Source: Rhizobiales bacterium UBA3584
GTDB lineage: Bacteria > Pseudomonadota > Alphaproteobacteria > Rhizobiales > Devosiaceae
Reading direction: 5' to 3'
NCBI GenBank assembly: GCA_002375765.1
Contig: DFMV01000013.1
Location: forward strand, 1-64,000
Length of the DNA: 64,000 nt
The notes beneath the pieces were generated by a model that worked only from the letters and a program-made list of their open reading frames with translations, did not search any database and was not told where the DNA came from. Below, in pieces: positions 18,822 to 26,917 of this stretch (its first letter is position 1; every line of letters begins with the position of its first letter). The position numbers and the translations under genes were made by a program.

Positions 18822-18922
18822 GTCAAAAAGATAAAGGCCCCGTAGCCGAAGCGACGGAGCCTATTCTCAAACCACCGGGCGCCAACCCGATAGCCACCTA
18901 AATCATTGGCTTCGAGAATAGG
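18822..18922 (-). ncRNA. Antisense RNA upstream of the first repC (incompatibility RNA)
   Basis: In repABC plasmids a small counter-transcribed RNA just before repC limits RepC synthesis and causes incompatibility. On the minus strand a rho-independent terminator is clear: GGCTCCGT (18861-18854) pairs with ACGGGGCC (18843-18836) and is followed by TTTATCTTTTT. On the mRNA strand CCTATTCTC (18860-18868) can pair with GAGAATAGG (18914-18922), the kind of target structure such RNAs act on. The 5' end is estimated. Confidence 0.65.
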
Positions 18923-18998
18923 AATCTCCAGACAGATTGTCAATGCAAAAACGCCGCTTCGGCGAACGGGATCGCTATGTCCAATGAAAGGAGATCCC

Positions 18999-20366
18999 AT
19001 GCCGAGTCCAACAGGATTCCGGGCAATGACGCCTGGCATTCACAAAGCTCTCGAAACTGCCGATCTGTGGGGACCGCAGACAGCCGTTACCAAGAAGCGG
19101 GCCCATACTGCGTTTAATTCCTGCACCAAGTTCCTGGGCCTTCGCCCGCACCTGATCGAGCTGATGAACAAGCTTCTCAGCTTCTCCAAGGAGATCGATT
19201 GGGACGGAACTTCACGGCCGCTGGTGTGGCCCGACAATCAAAGATTGCTCGAGCAATGCGCCATCGGCTCGCTCTCCGCCCTAAAACGATCGTTGCGCGC
19301 TCTGGCCGAAGCCGGACTTATCGCGTTCAAGGATAGCCCCACCGGGCGACGAATTGGGCACCGGAACGGCCATGATGGCCGGATCGTGCTTGATCGCACC
19401 TATGGAATCGACCTCTCCCCGCTTGGCCTCAAAACCCCCGAGCTGGAGGTGATTGTGTCGATGAACAAGGCCCAGCAACAGGAATGGCGCGACCTGTGCC
19501 AGCAATATACGCGGGATCGTCGCCGTCTCGTTTCCATCATCGAGGCCGGACGAGACGAAGGAATTCCCGGTCCCTGGGAAGACTGCGCCAACGAGCATGA
19601 CACCATCCACTCCCAACGCTCCGCGCTTCGCAACAGCGATGCTCTGTCAGTTCTGACTATGCTGCATGATAGGCTCTTGGCCGTGCTGGAGCGGGCGAGT
19701 GCCGCCTATGCTGAAGCCGCAAAAGGCTTCCCGACTACTCCTGTGCATAAGTCGAGCAATGACAGGGAACAAGAGGGTCAGAAAGCAGAGAAAATGGACC
19801 CCGTGGGGTCCACCAGTGAACCCCCCATACAGAATACAAACCCCAGAACCTTATATTATTCGTACAAAGAAAATCGGTGTTCGGCAAAAGCCGAACAACT
19901 CAATTTACCAAACACTGGCTCCGCCAGTGAAGATGGCTCTAGAAATGAGCCTGAGCGCGCGGCAGCGCTTGAGCAAGACCCGCAAAGACTGGCGCGTCCG
20001 GTTGACGCCCGAACCCTGCTGACCTTGTGCCCCGACTTTGCCGATTTTGTGCTGCCCCCGAGGGGATGGAATGAAATCGTGCAAGCGAGCCAGACGGTGA
20101 TCGGACCGATGATGAAGATTCCTGAATCCACTTGGCATTCGGCGTGCCGGCTGCTCGGCCGAGATAAGGCCGCAGCTGCCGTGGCGCTGATCTTCGAGAA
20201 ATACAACGCCGGACTGATCGAAACCCCCGGCGCATATCTCAACGGCATGATCGACCGCGCCCAAGAAGGCAAGCTCGACCTGCCCAGTTCTCTTTTCCAT
20301 TGGCGAAAGCCACGTAAATTTGCGGTAAAACGCGACGAAACTCATAGCGACCCTCAGCGAACCTAA
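18999..20366 (+). CDS. repC: RepC-family replication initiator (first copy)
   Basis: RepC is the initiator of repABC plasmids and binds an origin inside its own gene. The 455-residue protein has the winged-helix N-terminal domain (FNSCTKFLGLRPHLIELMNK, RPLVWPDNQRLLEQCAIGSL, then RALAEAGLIAFKDSPTGRR) and the C-terminal domain (WHSACRLLGRDKAAAAVALI). The ATG at 18999 has AAGGAGAT upstream. No repA or repB accompanies it, but the antisense RNA does. It differs clearly from the second RepC at 31329-32642, so the window has two initiators. Confidence 0.92.
   Translation: MPSPTGFRAMTPGIHKALETADLWGPQTAVTKKRAHTAFNSCTKFLGLRPHLIELMNKLLSFSKEIDWDGTSRPLVWPDNQRLLEQCAIGSLSALKRSLRALAEAGLIAFKDSPTGRRIGHRNGHDGRIVLDRTYGIDLSPLGLKTPELEVIVSMNKAQQQEWRDLCQQYTRDRRRLVSIIEAGRDEGIPGPWEDCANEHDTIHSQRSALRNSDALSVLTMLHDRLLAVLERASAAYAEAAKGFPTTPVHKSSNDREQEGQKAEKMDPVGSTSEPPIQNTNPRTLYYSYKENRCSAKAEQLNLPNTGSASEDGSRNEPERAAALEQDPQRLARPVDARTLLTLCPDFADFVLPPRGWNEIVQASQTVIGPMMKIPESTWHSACRLLGRDKAAAAVALIFEKYNAGLIETPGAYLNGMIDRAQEGKLDLPSSLFHWRKPRKFAVKRDETHSDPQRT
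19796..19928 (+). other. oriV: Candidate replication origin inside the first repC
   Basis: The middle of repC turns AT-rich and carries three short inverted repeats: GGACCCCGTGGGGTCC (19796-19811), GTTCGGC/GCCGAAC with an AAAA loop (19879-19896), and ACTGGC/GCCAGT (19914-19928). In studied repABC plasmids the origin lies in this AT-rich interior of repC. GGCTCTAGAAAT, just after (about 19933), is repeated in the second repC. Confidence 0.5.
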
Positions 20367-20378
20367 AGCGACCCGAAC

Positions 20379-20861
20379 ATGAAACTCTCACCGCGAACCG
20401 ATACAGCGATCAAGCTCTGCCTCTATCTGGACGTCCATCGAAACCGGCTCATTCAGCGTGGCGAACTGGCCTATGCGATGGACCGAAACTACACAGAGGT
20501 CGGCTGGCTGCTCACCGATCTTGCCAAGACCAACATCGTTGAGGTCAAGCGCGGGCGGCACGGCGGTTTTAGGATGATGCGAAAGCTAAACGAAATAGGT
20601 GTGGCCGAGCTGATCGCGTTGGGCGAACAGGAGCAGGGCTGGGAGTTTACCGAATGCGATCGGCGCGCCGACTGCGATTGCATCATGACGGGTGCATGCT
20701 CGCTCAACGCCATGTTCCGCCAGCTTCAGGCTGCTTTCATGGAGTGGGCCGAGCGATGGACCTTGGCCGATCTGTCAAACCCTCAGATCATCGAAAATGC
20801 AGGCCGCAAGGCCAAGGAATGGGCCGAGGCAGAGACTGAGAAAGGACGAAAATATCATTGA
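20379..20861 (+). CDS. Rrf2-family transcriptional regulator with a Cys cluster
   Basis: A 160-residue Rrf2 protein: winged helix at the N-terminus (LCLYLDVHRNRLIQRGELAY), wing basic residues in VEVKRGRHGGFRMMRK, and the Cys-rich loop CDRRADCDCIMTGACSLNAM. NsrR and IscR relatives hold an iron-sulfur cluster with such Cys, so it may sense nitric oxide, oxidants or iron. It follows repC by 12 bases and overlaps the nuclease gene downstream, suggesting one transcription unit. Confidence 0.85.
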   Translation: MKLSPRTDTAIKLCLYLDVHRNRLIQRGELAYAMDRNYTEVGWLLTDLAKTNIVEVKRGRHGGFRMMRKLNEIGVAELIALGEQEQGWEFTECDRRADCDCIMTGACSLNAMFRQLQAAFMEWAERWTLADLSNPQIIENAGRKAKEWAEAETEKGRKYH

Positions 20862-21361
20862 AATCAAAGAACTGGATAGCCTTCACGGCTAGCTTGACGA
20901 TTGGGCTCGCCACCATCGAGGCGCAGGCCCAGGCATTGTCCGGCTACATTTCGGTGCGCAACGGCATCACCTTCCGGATGGCCGATAGCACGCTCGACTA
21001 CAGGCTTTTCGGGATCGGCGGCTGCGAAGTTAACCAGATCGCACACTTGAACGGTCTTGCCTGGCCGTGCGGGGCCGTCGCCACCGGCTGGCTTACCCAG
21101 CTCACGCTAGGTTATGAGATAGAGTGTCTGAATGAGGGACGAGCCGAAGACGCATATGCTACAGTTTTGGTGCGCTGCTTCTTGCCCAGTGGTGAAGACA
21201 TTGCAAGTTTAGCTCTCAAAGAAGGAATGGCATGGGTCCTATATCATGAAGGTGAACCTGTCGTTTCCGAGTATCTTTTAACGCAGGAGCAAGCACGTAA
21301 GGAGCGTCGAGGAATTTGGTCCTCAAACTTTATGCTTGGTAATCAACTATATCGTCCCTGA
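20858..21361 (+). CDS. Secreted thermonuclease-like (SNase-fold) protein
   Basis: An N-terminal signal peptide (LTIGLATIEAQAQA) is followed by an SNase-like OB fold with FRMADSTLDYRLFGIGGCEV and later SLALKEGMAWVLYHE and QARKERRGIW. The catalytic Arg-Glu-Arg set of staphylococcal nuclease is not clearly complete, so nuclease activity is uncertain. Start is TTG at 20858, overlapping the Rrf2 stop. A truncated relative lies at the end of the traAFBH operon. Confidence 0.7.
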   Translation: MKSKNWIAFTASLTIGLATIEAQAQALSGYISVRNGITFRMADSTLDYRLFGIGGCEVNQIAHLNGLAWPCGAVATGWLTQLTLGYEIECLNEGRAEDAYATVLVRCFLPSGEDIASLALKEGMAWVLYHEGEPVVSEYLLTQEQARKERRGIWSSNFMLGNQLYRP

Positions 21362-21648
21362 CCTGGAAATTGGAATATCATAACTGGAATTGTCATCTTT
21401 TTCGTGTTTGAAGAATATGGGCCACGCCGGGCAGAAGCCCGACCGGGCTAACCCCGCCCTTTCCAGGGCTTACCAAGCCACCTATCCTTGCCTCGCGGGG
21501 CATATCTAAGGCCGGCAACGTCTCAAAGAGCCGCTGCCAGCTCAAGAATGCCATCCTTGGGCGGCGGGGCATCTTGGCCATTCGGGGGTTATCCCTCGTG
21601 GGATGATCGAAGCCGGTTCACTTCGATCGATCATAGTCCGGAGGATCG
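21362..21648. promoter_or_regulatory. Promoter region of the tandem winged-helix gene
   Basis: Just before the gene there are ATCCC/GGGAT (about 21590-21603) and GATCGAAG/CTTCGATC (about 21605-21628), the latter a good operator candidate for a self-regulating DNA-binding protein. GGAGG precedes the start codon. No gene is seen in the rest. Confidence 0.4.
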
Positions 21649-22515
21649 ATGCTAGAACTCGAAGAAATCTCGGTTTCCCAAGTCCCTGCATTCTACCAAC
21701 ATGCCTACGACCGCATTCTTTATCAGCGCTATGAAGGCGTGACGCCGGCCCGTTCATTGACCGCGATCGGTCTCTACAATGTCATCACCTGTATGCTGGC
21801 ACAGCATGATGAGGTTTCTATCGCGAGCATCGGCCGCGAGATCGGTATGACCTATGCCGGATTGCTCAAAACGGCCCGCTATCTCGAATGCGTCGGCCTT
21901 ATCGAGATATCCCGCCTGACTGTGGCATCACCCTTCATCGAGGCCAAAAAGCGGGCTATTCGCCAGCTTTCAGGGCAAAAGCATGTTTCTGATTGCCCCG
22001 GTTTTGAAGAAATCGAGCGGTGTTCTGTCAAAGATGTCCCTGCCCTTTGGTGTATTGCTTACAATCTGATCCTGAAAAGGCGCGGACCTGGTGACACGGC
22101 CGTCAAATCCCTAAAATGTATCGGCCTTCTCAACGTCATCGCCAGGATGGCGGCTTGCAATGCAACCGTCACTAAAACACTACTGGCGGAACGGTTGGAC
22201 CTGGCCGCGCACAGCCTCACGCCCTACCTCGACTATCTTGTGGCGGTTGGGCTTATCCGAATGCGCGAGCAACGCGCCAGGGCGAGCAATTCACGAGAAT
22301 ACCGGATCGAGATGCCCCGGCCGGTGATCGAACACGCCCTCAACTCCCTTCGCCAGCTCGAACGAGAGCTGAAGCGGCGGGGATGGGTTGATGCGTTACG
22401 GCTCAGGGAGATGGCGCGGGCGCACCGCAAGCGTCTTCTTGAAGCACGCAATGAGCCCTTTGTGCCGATTAGCGCGATCCGGATGGAGAAACGTCGCGAA
22501 GATCCTCGGACTTGA
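21649..22515 (+). CDS. Protein with two tandem winged-helix-like repeats
   Basis: The 288-residue protein contains the same module twice. Copy one (about residues 8-88) has VSQVPAFYQHAYDRILYQR, ARSLTAIGLYNVITCMLA and ARYLECVGLIEISR. Copy two (about 125-205) has VKDVPALWCIAYNLILKRR, VKSLKCIGLLNVIARMAA and LDYLVAVGLIRMRE. Each ends like a winged helix (helix then IGLI strand). A basic tail follows. It is probably a DNA-binding regulator of plasmid functions; I do not recognise a named family. Confidence 0.6.
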   Translation: MLELEEISVSQVPAFYQHAYDRILYQRYEGVTPARSLTAIGLYNVITCMLAQHDEVSIASIGREIGMTYAGLLKTARYLECVGLIEISRLTVASPFIEAKKRAIRQLSGQKHVSDCPGFEEIERCSVKDVPALWCIAYNLILKRRGPGDTAVKSLKCIGLLNVIARMAACNATVTKTLLAERLDLAAHSLTPYLDYLVAVGLIRMREQRARASNSREYRIEMPRPVIEHALNSLRQLERELKRRGWVDALRLREMARAHRKRLLEARNEPFVPISAIRMEKRREDPRT

Positions 22516-22636
22516 TTGATTCCGCCATGGGCGGCAACGGCCATGGCCGTCCGCATGGAACATGAGCATCATCATGGATGCCGTTGGTCTACGATAAGGC
22601 ACAGGAATGGTGCCCGCCTTCGGCGGCCGCTTGGGT

Positions 22637-22923
22637 TTGTCTAGCGGGGAAAGCGGGCGCTGCCCCCTCTCCCCAGCAAGCGAATACACGGCATCCCCCA
22701 TCCTTCCCTCACTCTCGTTCGGTGCAGGACGACCCGGCGCGGATTTGCTGATCGCAGATCCGTGCCGGGTCGCGCTGCGCGTGGGTGGTCCCCCCTGCCC
22801 TGTTTTCGCTTGCCCCCCTCTCCCCCGGTCTCGCCGGCGACGCCTCGGGAGCAGGAGCGGGGCTCCTGCCCCTTCGGGCAGGAAAGCCGCTTCGCGGGAA
22901 ACGGGAAAAACAGGAGAGAACCC
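22637..22923 (+). promoter_or_regulatory. Structured leader, family A (copy 1)
   Basis: A GC-rich leader before the ParB-like gene with nested pairing. Outer stem: GCAAGCGAA (22676-22684) with TTCGCTTGC (22805-22813). Inner stem: GACCCGGCGCGGAT (22731-22744) with ATCCGTGCCGGGTC (22758-22771). A third hairpin CCTGCCC/GGGCAGG (about 22865-22882) lies near the ribosome site. The segment is a close relative of 26638-26917, where both arms of each stem have changed together. Confidence 0.7.
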
Positions 22924-24816
22924 ATGACCGAGACCAAGATGATCCCCCTCAACAAGCTCGATGCCGACCCCAAGAACGTGCGCAAGACCTATCGTGCCGA
23001 AAGTGTGGCAGAGCTTGCCGCCTCCATTCTGGCCAACGGCCTTTTGCAAAATCTGGTGGTGCGCCCCGGCGACAAAAAGGGTCGCTTCTTTGTAACGGCT
23101 GGCGGGCGGCGTCTCGCAGCCTTCCAACATCTGGCCGAAAAGGGCCAGCTCGAGAAAGGCCTTCTGATCGAATGCAAGCAGCACGAGGCAGAGGCAGCTA
23201 CCGAAATCAGCCTCACCGAAAACGTCATGCGCGAGGCCATGCACCGCGCCGACGAGTTCGAGGCGTTTCTTGCCTTGGCCGAGGCCGGAAAAACCCCCAA
23301 GCAGATCGCGGACCGGTTCGGAACCACCGAATTGATCGTCAACCGCCGCTTGGCCCTCGCCCGCGTGGCCCCATCCCTCTTTGCGCTCTATCGCCACGAT
23401 GAAATGAGTTTCGAGCAGCTTGCCGCCTTCACCATTTCCGACGATCATGCACGGCAGGTTGAGGTTTGGGAGAACCTGCCCTCCTACAATCGCCAACCCC
23501 ACTACATCAAAAATATGCTGACGCGCGAGGAAGTGCCCGCCAGCGATAAGCGCGTCGATTTCATCGGCGGACTGGATGCTTACGAAGCGGGCGGCGGCAC
23601 CGTGCGCCGTGATCTCTTTGATGGCGATAAGGGCGGCTATGCCACCGATTCCGGTCTTTTGGACCGATTGGTCATGACAAAGCTGGAAGAACTGGCCGCG
23701 CCGATCCGCGCCGAAGGCTGGAAATGGGTTGAAGTTCACACCGAGCGCCCCGACGATATTTTCCGCCTTGGCCGCGTCTATCCCGAACGGCAGGAGTTGA
23801 GCGAAGCCGATCAGGCCCGCCTTGACCAGCTTTCCGAGGACTATGACAGTCTTGCCGAACTGATCGAAGCAGGAGCCGCCGACGAGGATGCGGAATCCAA
23901 GCTCGAAAAAATCGAAGCCGAAATGGACACCCTACAGAATGCGCAGGAAGCGTTCACAGCCGAGGACATCGCCAAGGCCGGGGCCTACGTCTATCTCGAC
24001 TGGTACGGCAAGCTTGAGGTTGCGCGCGGTATGGTGCGCGATGCCGACGAGGCCGAGCCGGAGCAAACAGAGGACGCCCAAGGCGAGGACAACAGCGAGG
24101 AAAAAGGCCCCGCCCCGGTTGTCTTGAAGCATTCGGCAACACTGGTCGAGGACCTGACAGCCCAAAAAACAGCCGCCTTGCGGGTGGAACTGGCCAACAA
24201 TCCCGATATTGCGCTTGCCGCCGTGGTTCATGCCCTGCTGCTGGACTGCGCCTATAGCTACGCGGGCGAGCTTTCCGGGCTACAGATCAAGCTCACCTAT
24301 GAGCGGCACGAGGGGCCGATGAAAAAGCCCGAGGATTGCAAACCTGCCCTCGCCTTTGCCGACATGCAGGAAAATTGGGGCCACCACATTCCCGGCAACC
24401 CGGCTGATCTTTGGGAATGGTGCCTCGACAAGACCCGCGACGAACTGCTTTCGCTGCTGGCATACGCTGCTGCTCATAGCCTCAATGCGATGGAGCCGAA
24501 ATTCAACGCGCGGCAGAAGGGCGTTACCCATGCGGGCGAAGTCGGCAAGGCGCTCAACGTGGATATGGGCAACTGGTACGAGACGACCGGCGATAACTAT
24601 TTCTCGCACCTGAACCGCACGTCCATCCAAGCGGCTGTTGCCGAGGTGCGCGGCGCTGACTTCGCAGATGGCGTCGCCGCCATGAAGAAGGCCGAGGCGG
24701 TCGAATATGCCCACAAGGCGGTTAAGGGGAGCGGATGGCTTCCCGAGCCGATCCGCATCCCGCAGGACGAGGCCGATACCGCCGAGGTTCATGAGTTCCT
24801 CCAGGCGGCTGAATAA
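22924..24816 (+). CDS. Large ParB-like protein of the conjugative leading region
   Basis: A 630-residue protein. The first 200 residues are a ParB/Spo0J domain: KLDADPKNVRKTYRAESVAE, the nucleotide-binding TAGGRRLAAFQ, TEISLTENVMREAMH and a helix-turn-helix (TPKQIADRFGTTELIVNRRL). The rest is long, acidic in the middle (residues 300-400), and not found in partition proteins. It is not beside a ParA and is preceded by a structured leader. Proteins like this are common in plasmid leading regions; the function is not established. A broken copy is at 4684-4942. Confidence 0.85.
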   Translation: MTETKMIPLNKLDADPKNVRKTYRAESVAELAASILANGLLQNLVVRPGDKKGRFFVTAGGRRLAAFQHLAEKGQLEKGLLIECKQHEAEAATEISLTENVMREAMHRADEFEAFLALAEAGKTPKQIADRFGTTELIVNRRLALARVAPSLFALYRHDEMSFEQLAAFTISDDHARQVEVWENLPSYNRQPHYIKNMLTREEVPASDKRVDFIGGLDAYEAGGGTVRRDLFDGDKGGYATDSGLLDRLVMTKLEELAAPIRAEGWKWVEVHTERPDDIFRLGRVYPERQELSEADQARLDQLSEDYDSLAELIEAGAADEDAESKLEKIEAEMDTLQNAQEAFTAEDIAKAGAYVYLDWYGKLEVARGMVRDADEAEPEQTEDAQGEDNSEEKGPAPVVLKHSATLVEDLTAQKTAALRVELANNPDIALAAVVHALLLDCAYSYAGELSGLQIKLTYERHEGPMKKPEDCKPALAFADMQENWGHHIPGNPADLWEWCLDKTRDELLSLLAYAAAHSLNAMEPKFNARQKGVTHAGEVGKALNVDMGNWYETTGDNYFSHLNRTSIQAAVAEVRGADFADGVAAMKKAEAVEYAHKAVKGSGWLPEPIRIPQDEADTAEVHEFLQAAE

Positions 24817-24893
24817 TTCCGCTGCCGTCGCCGGTTGCGCCATTCTCTCCCCGGCGCGACCGGCTTCCCCCTTTCATCGAGGACACAGACACC

Positions 24894-25290
24894 ATGACAA
24901 GCCCCTTACCCATGATGAACATGCCGCAGTTGCGCCTACGCCCTCAAACATGGCCAGAATTGGAAAGATCAGTTTTGGGCCGACTGGATGAACGCACGCA
25001 CCCAAGGCACCCTGCAACGGCTGCGCAACACCCATGGCCCGGAATGGCTGGAAGCCTATTCTTTGGCCGATTGGCCTAAGTCCCTGTTCGCGCCCGCTGC
25101 GCGGCTGAATCAGGAACTCCGCTCCGACCTGTCAGCCGAGGCTTGCCGGTTGCTCATCACCGCATATGCCGAGAACCCCGAGCAGGTCGATTGGAGCGAC
25201 GTACAAGCCGCTCTGGATATGGCCCTCAAGGCGTTCGACCTACCTGCCGACTATCCACAGATCGCATTCGAGGCCAGTCAAGCAGTTTGA
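24894..25290 (+). pseudogene. Small protein, frameshifted at its start
   Basis: The start MTSPL, then THDEHAAVA, then AYALKHGQNWKDQFWADWMN and the rest are found in three successive frames, consistent with two single-base losses (near 24908 and 24940). From the ATG at 24988 an uninterrupted 100-residue frame remains (MNARTQGTLQRLRNTHGPEW). I do not recognise the family. It sits between the ParB-like gene and vapBC, so it was probably part of the same unit. Confidence 0.5.
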
Positions 25291-25420
25291 GGGGAGCCCA
25301 CGCCCCTCCCCTCAAATTCCCCTCCCCTCCCGCCTCGTCGGCTTTTGCTGGCGGGGCGGCTTTCGGTTGCAAGGATATGAAATCGAGCATATATTAATAT
25401 CCCTAAAAGGATATAAAGCC
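25291..25420 (+). promoter_or_regulatory. Leader and operator of the second vapBC
   Basis: It resembles 5512-5635: GAGGGGAGCCC at the start, a pyrimidine-rich stretch with CCCGCCTCG, then GGATATGAAATC, AGCATATATTAATAT and a second GGATAT before the ATG. The AT-rich repeats are the likely VapBC operator. Confidence 0.55.
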
Positions 25421-25663
25421 ATGCCGCTCTACATCAAAGACCCCGAGGTCGACGAACTCACCAACGAGCTTATCAGCCTCACTAAATCCTCCAAGGTCGA
25501 GGCTGTCAAAACGGCGCTCAAACATGAGATCGCGGAGCGCAAGCGCCGCCTGCCAATCCGTGAGCGTCTGGCCAAATCGCTTGCCATGGCCCAGCAGGCC
25601 GGGCCGTTCGCCCCCGGCGATCATAAGCGCGAAACAGATGAAATGTGGGGTGAGCCAGATTGA
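25421..25663 (+). CDS. vapB: VapB-type antitoxin (second copy)
   Basis: An 80-residue antitoxin, MPLYIKDPEVDELTNELISL at the start and GPFAPGDHKRETDEMW at the end, plainly a paralogue of the one at 5636. Its stop overlaps the vapC start. With its toxin it should stabilise the plasmid. The two antitoxins differ at scattered positions, so cross-talk cannot be predicted from sequence. Confidence 0.87.
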   Translation: MPLYIKDPEVDELTNELISLTKSSKVEAVKTALKHEIAERKRRLPIRERLAKSLAMAQQAGPFAPGDHKRETDEMWGEPD

Positions 25664-26097
25664 TGCTGTTTATCGATGCCTCGGTCATTGTCGCCATTCT
25701 TGCCGGTGAGGATGACGCGGCCGAGCTGATGGGCAGACTGGAACGCGCCGAAGGCCCGTTCCTCGTCTCCCCCATCGCTCGGATGGAAGCGACGCTTTCC
25801 CTATCGCGTCGCCTTACCGACGCCAAAGGCCGGGAACAGCCTGCAACGCCAGAAATCGTCCAGCGGGCGCGGGCAATGGTCGATCAGTTCGTGATCGACA
25901 TGGAAGCCAAGGACGCGATGATATCGGGGGACGTAGGGAACAAGGCACTCGATGCCGCCCAGACCTATGGCAAGATCGTCAATGCCCCGGCAAAGCTCAA
26001 CATGGGCGACTGTTTCGCCTATGCTTGCGCGAGGGCCTATAGGACGAAGATCGCATTTAAGGGTGACGACTTCACCCATACCGATCTAGGCTGGTGA
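25663..26097 (+). CDS. vapC: VapC-type PIN-domain toxin (second copy)
   Basis: The 144-residue toxin keeps the PIN-domain acidic residues: MLFIDASVIVAIL, Glu in RMEATLS, NMGDCFAYACARA and GDDFTHTDLGW. One difference from the first copy is NMGDC where the other has NMDDC; one Asp remains, so it is probably active. It starts inside the vapB stop. Confidence 0.88.
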   Translation: MLFIDASVIVAILAGEDDAAELMGRLERAEGPFLVSPIARMEATLSLSRRLTDAKGREQPATPEIVQRARAMVDQFVIDMEAKDAMISGDVGNKALDAAQTYGKIVNAPAKLNMGDCFAYACARAYRTKIAFKGDDFTHTDLGW

Positions 26098-26115
26098 TAG
26101 CCAAAGGAGAAGGAA

Positions 26116-26589
26116 ATGCTCGACTCGCTCGGAAACATTATGGTGACGATCGCCACCGGGCTAGTCGTGCTTGTGGTCGGCTTCTTTGTCCTGGCCATGC
26201 TCGATGAGTGGCTGTCGGGCAAGGCGGGCAAGCCCTTCTTTTCCTTTGGTGTCGTCGCCATCATGGCGATTGCATCGGTCTTTTGGTGGGGCGGCTGGTG
26301 GTGGCAGAGCGCCGCCGCGCAGTCCGGACGGAACGAGAATTATGGCTATGGGCTGGTCGCCGTATCCGGCACCCTCGCCCTGGCTATTCTCATTCGCAAC
26401 TTCATTGGAACAAAATGGCCTTGGGCCATCGTCGGGACCGCCTTGCAGCTCGCCATTGCATGGCATTTCAGCGGCGCGCTTGCCGTGCTGGCGATCATGT
26501 GTCTGGCTGGCGGAACGCTCCCCGGTGGGGGCGGATCAAGGCCCGTCGAAACGACGCGCCACGTCTATATCAACCGCGCCGAATACTGA
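26116..26589 (+). CDS. Small polytopic membrane protein, unknown
   Basis: A 157-residue protein with four hydrophobic segments (VTIATGLVVLVVGFFVLAML; FSFGVVAIMAIASVFWWGGW; LVAVSGTLALAILI; GALAVLAIMCLAGG) and a short polar tail. AAGGAGAAGG precedes the ATG. It directly follows vapC. Only its first dozen codons survive after the first vapC (about 6328-6365), showing that the two loci once had the same order. No family recognised. Confidence 0.65.
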   Translation: MLDSLGNIMVTIATGLVVLVVGFFVLAMLDEWLSGKAGKPFFSFGVVAIMAIASVFWWGGWWWQSAAAQSGRNENYGYGLVAVSGTLALAILIRNFIGTKWPWAIVGTALQLAIAWHFSGALAVLAIMCLAGGTLPGGGGSRPVETTRHVYINRAEY

Positions 26590-26637
26590 TTAGGCCCTAG
26601 AACCAGCGGAGGCCGCTGCGCGGCCACTTTCCGGCCC

Positions 26638-26917
26638 AGGTCGGGGAAAGAGGGCGCTGTCCCCCTCTCCCCAGCAAGCGCAAAATCGGCATCCCCCATC
26701 CTTCCCTCACATTTTGTTCGGTGCAGGACGCCCAAGCGCGGATTTGCTAACGCGGATCCGCGCTTGGGCGCGCTTCGCGTGGGCGGTCCCCCCTGCCCTT
26801 TTTGCGCTTGCCCCCCTCTCCCCCGCTCTCTCCGCCGAGGTCTCAGGAGCAGGAGCGGTGCCCCTGCCCCTTCGGGACAGAAGGCCGCTTCGCGGGAACG
26901 GAAAGGAGAGTTCACCC
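26638..26917 (+). promoter_or_regulatory. Structured leader, family A (copy 2)
   Basis: Same architecture as 22637-22923, ahead of the methyltransferase gene. Outer stem: GCAAGCGCAAAA (26674-26685) with TTTTGCGCTTGC (26800-26811). Inner stem: CGCCCAAGCGCGGAT (26729-26743) with ATCCGCGCTTGGGCG (26756-26770), a perfect 15-bp pair. Relative to copy 1 both arms differ in matched ways, while unpaired parts such as CATCCCCCATCCTTCCCTCA are unchanged. Confidence 0.7.

Noticed and set aside
22762..22923. Extending the ParB-like protein upstream into its leader
   Set aside because: The longer frame translates the hairpin DNA into Pro/Arg-rich low-complexity sequence, and the ATG at 22924 has a good ribosome site.
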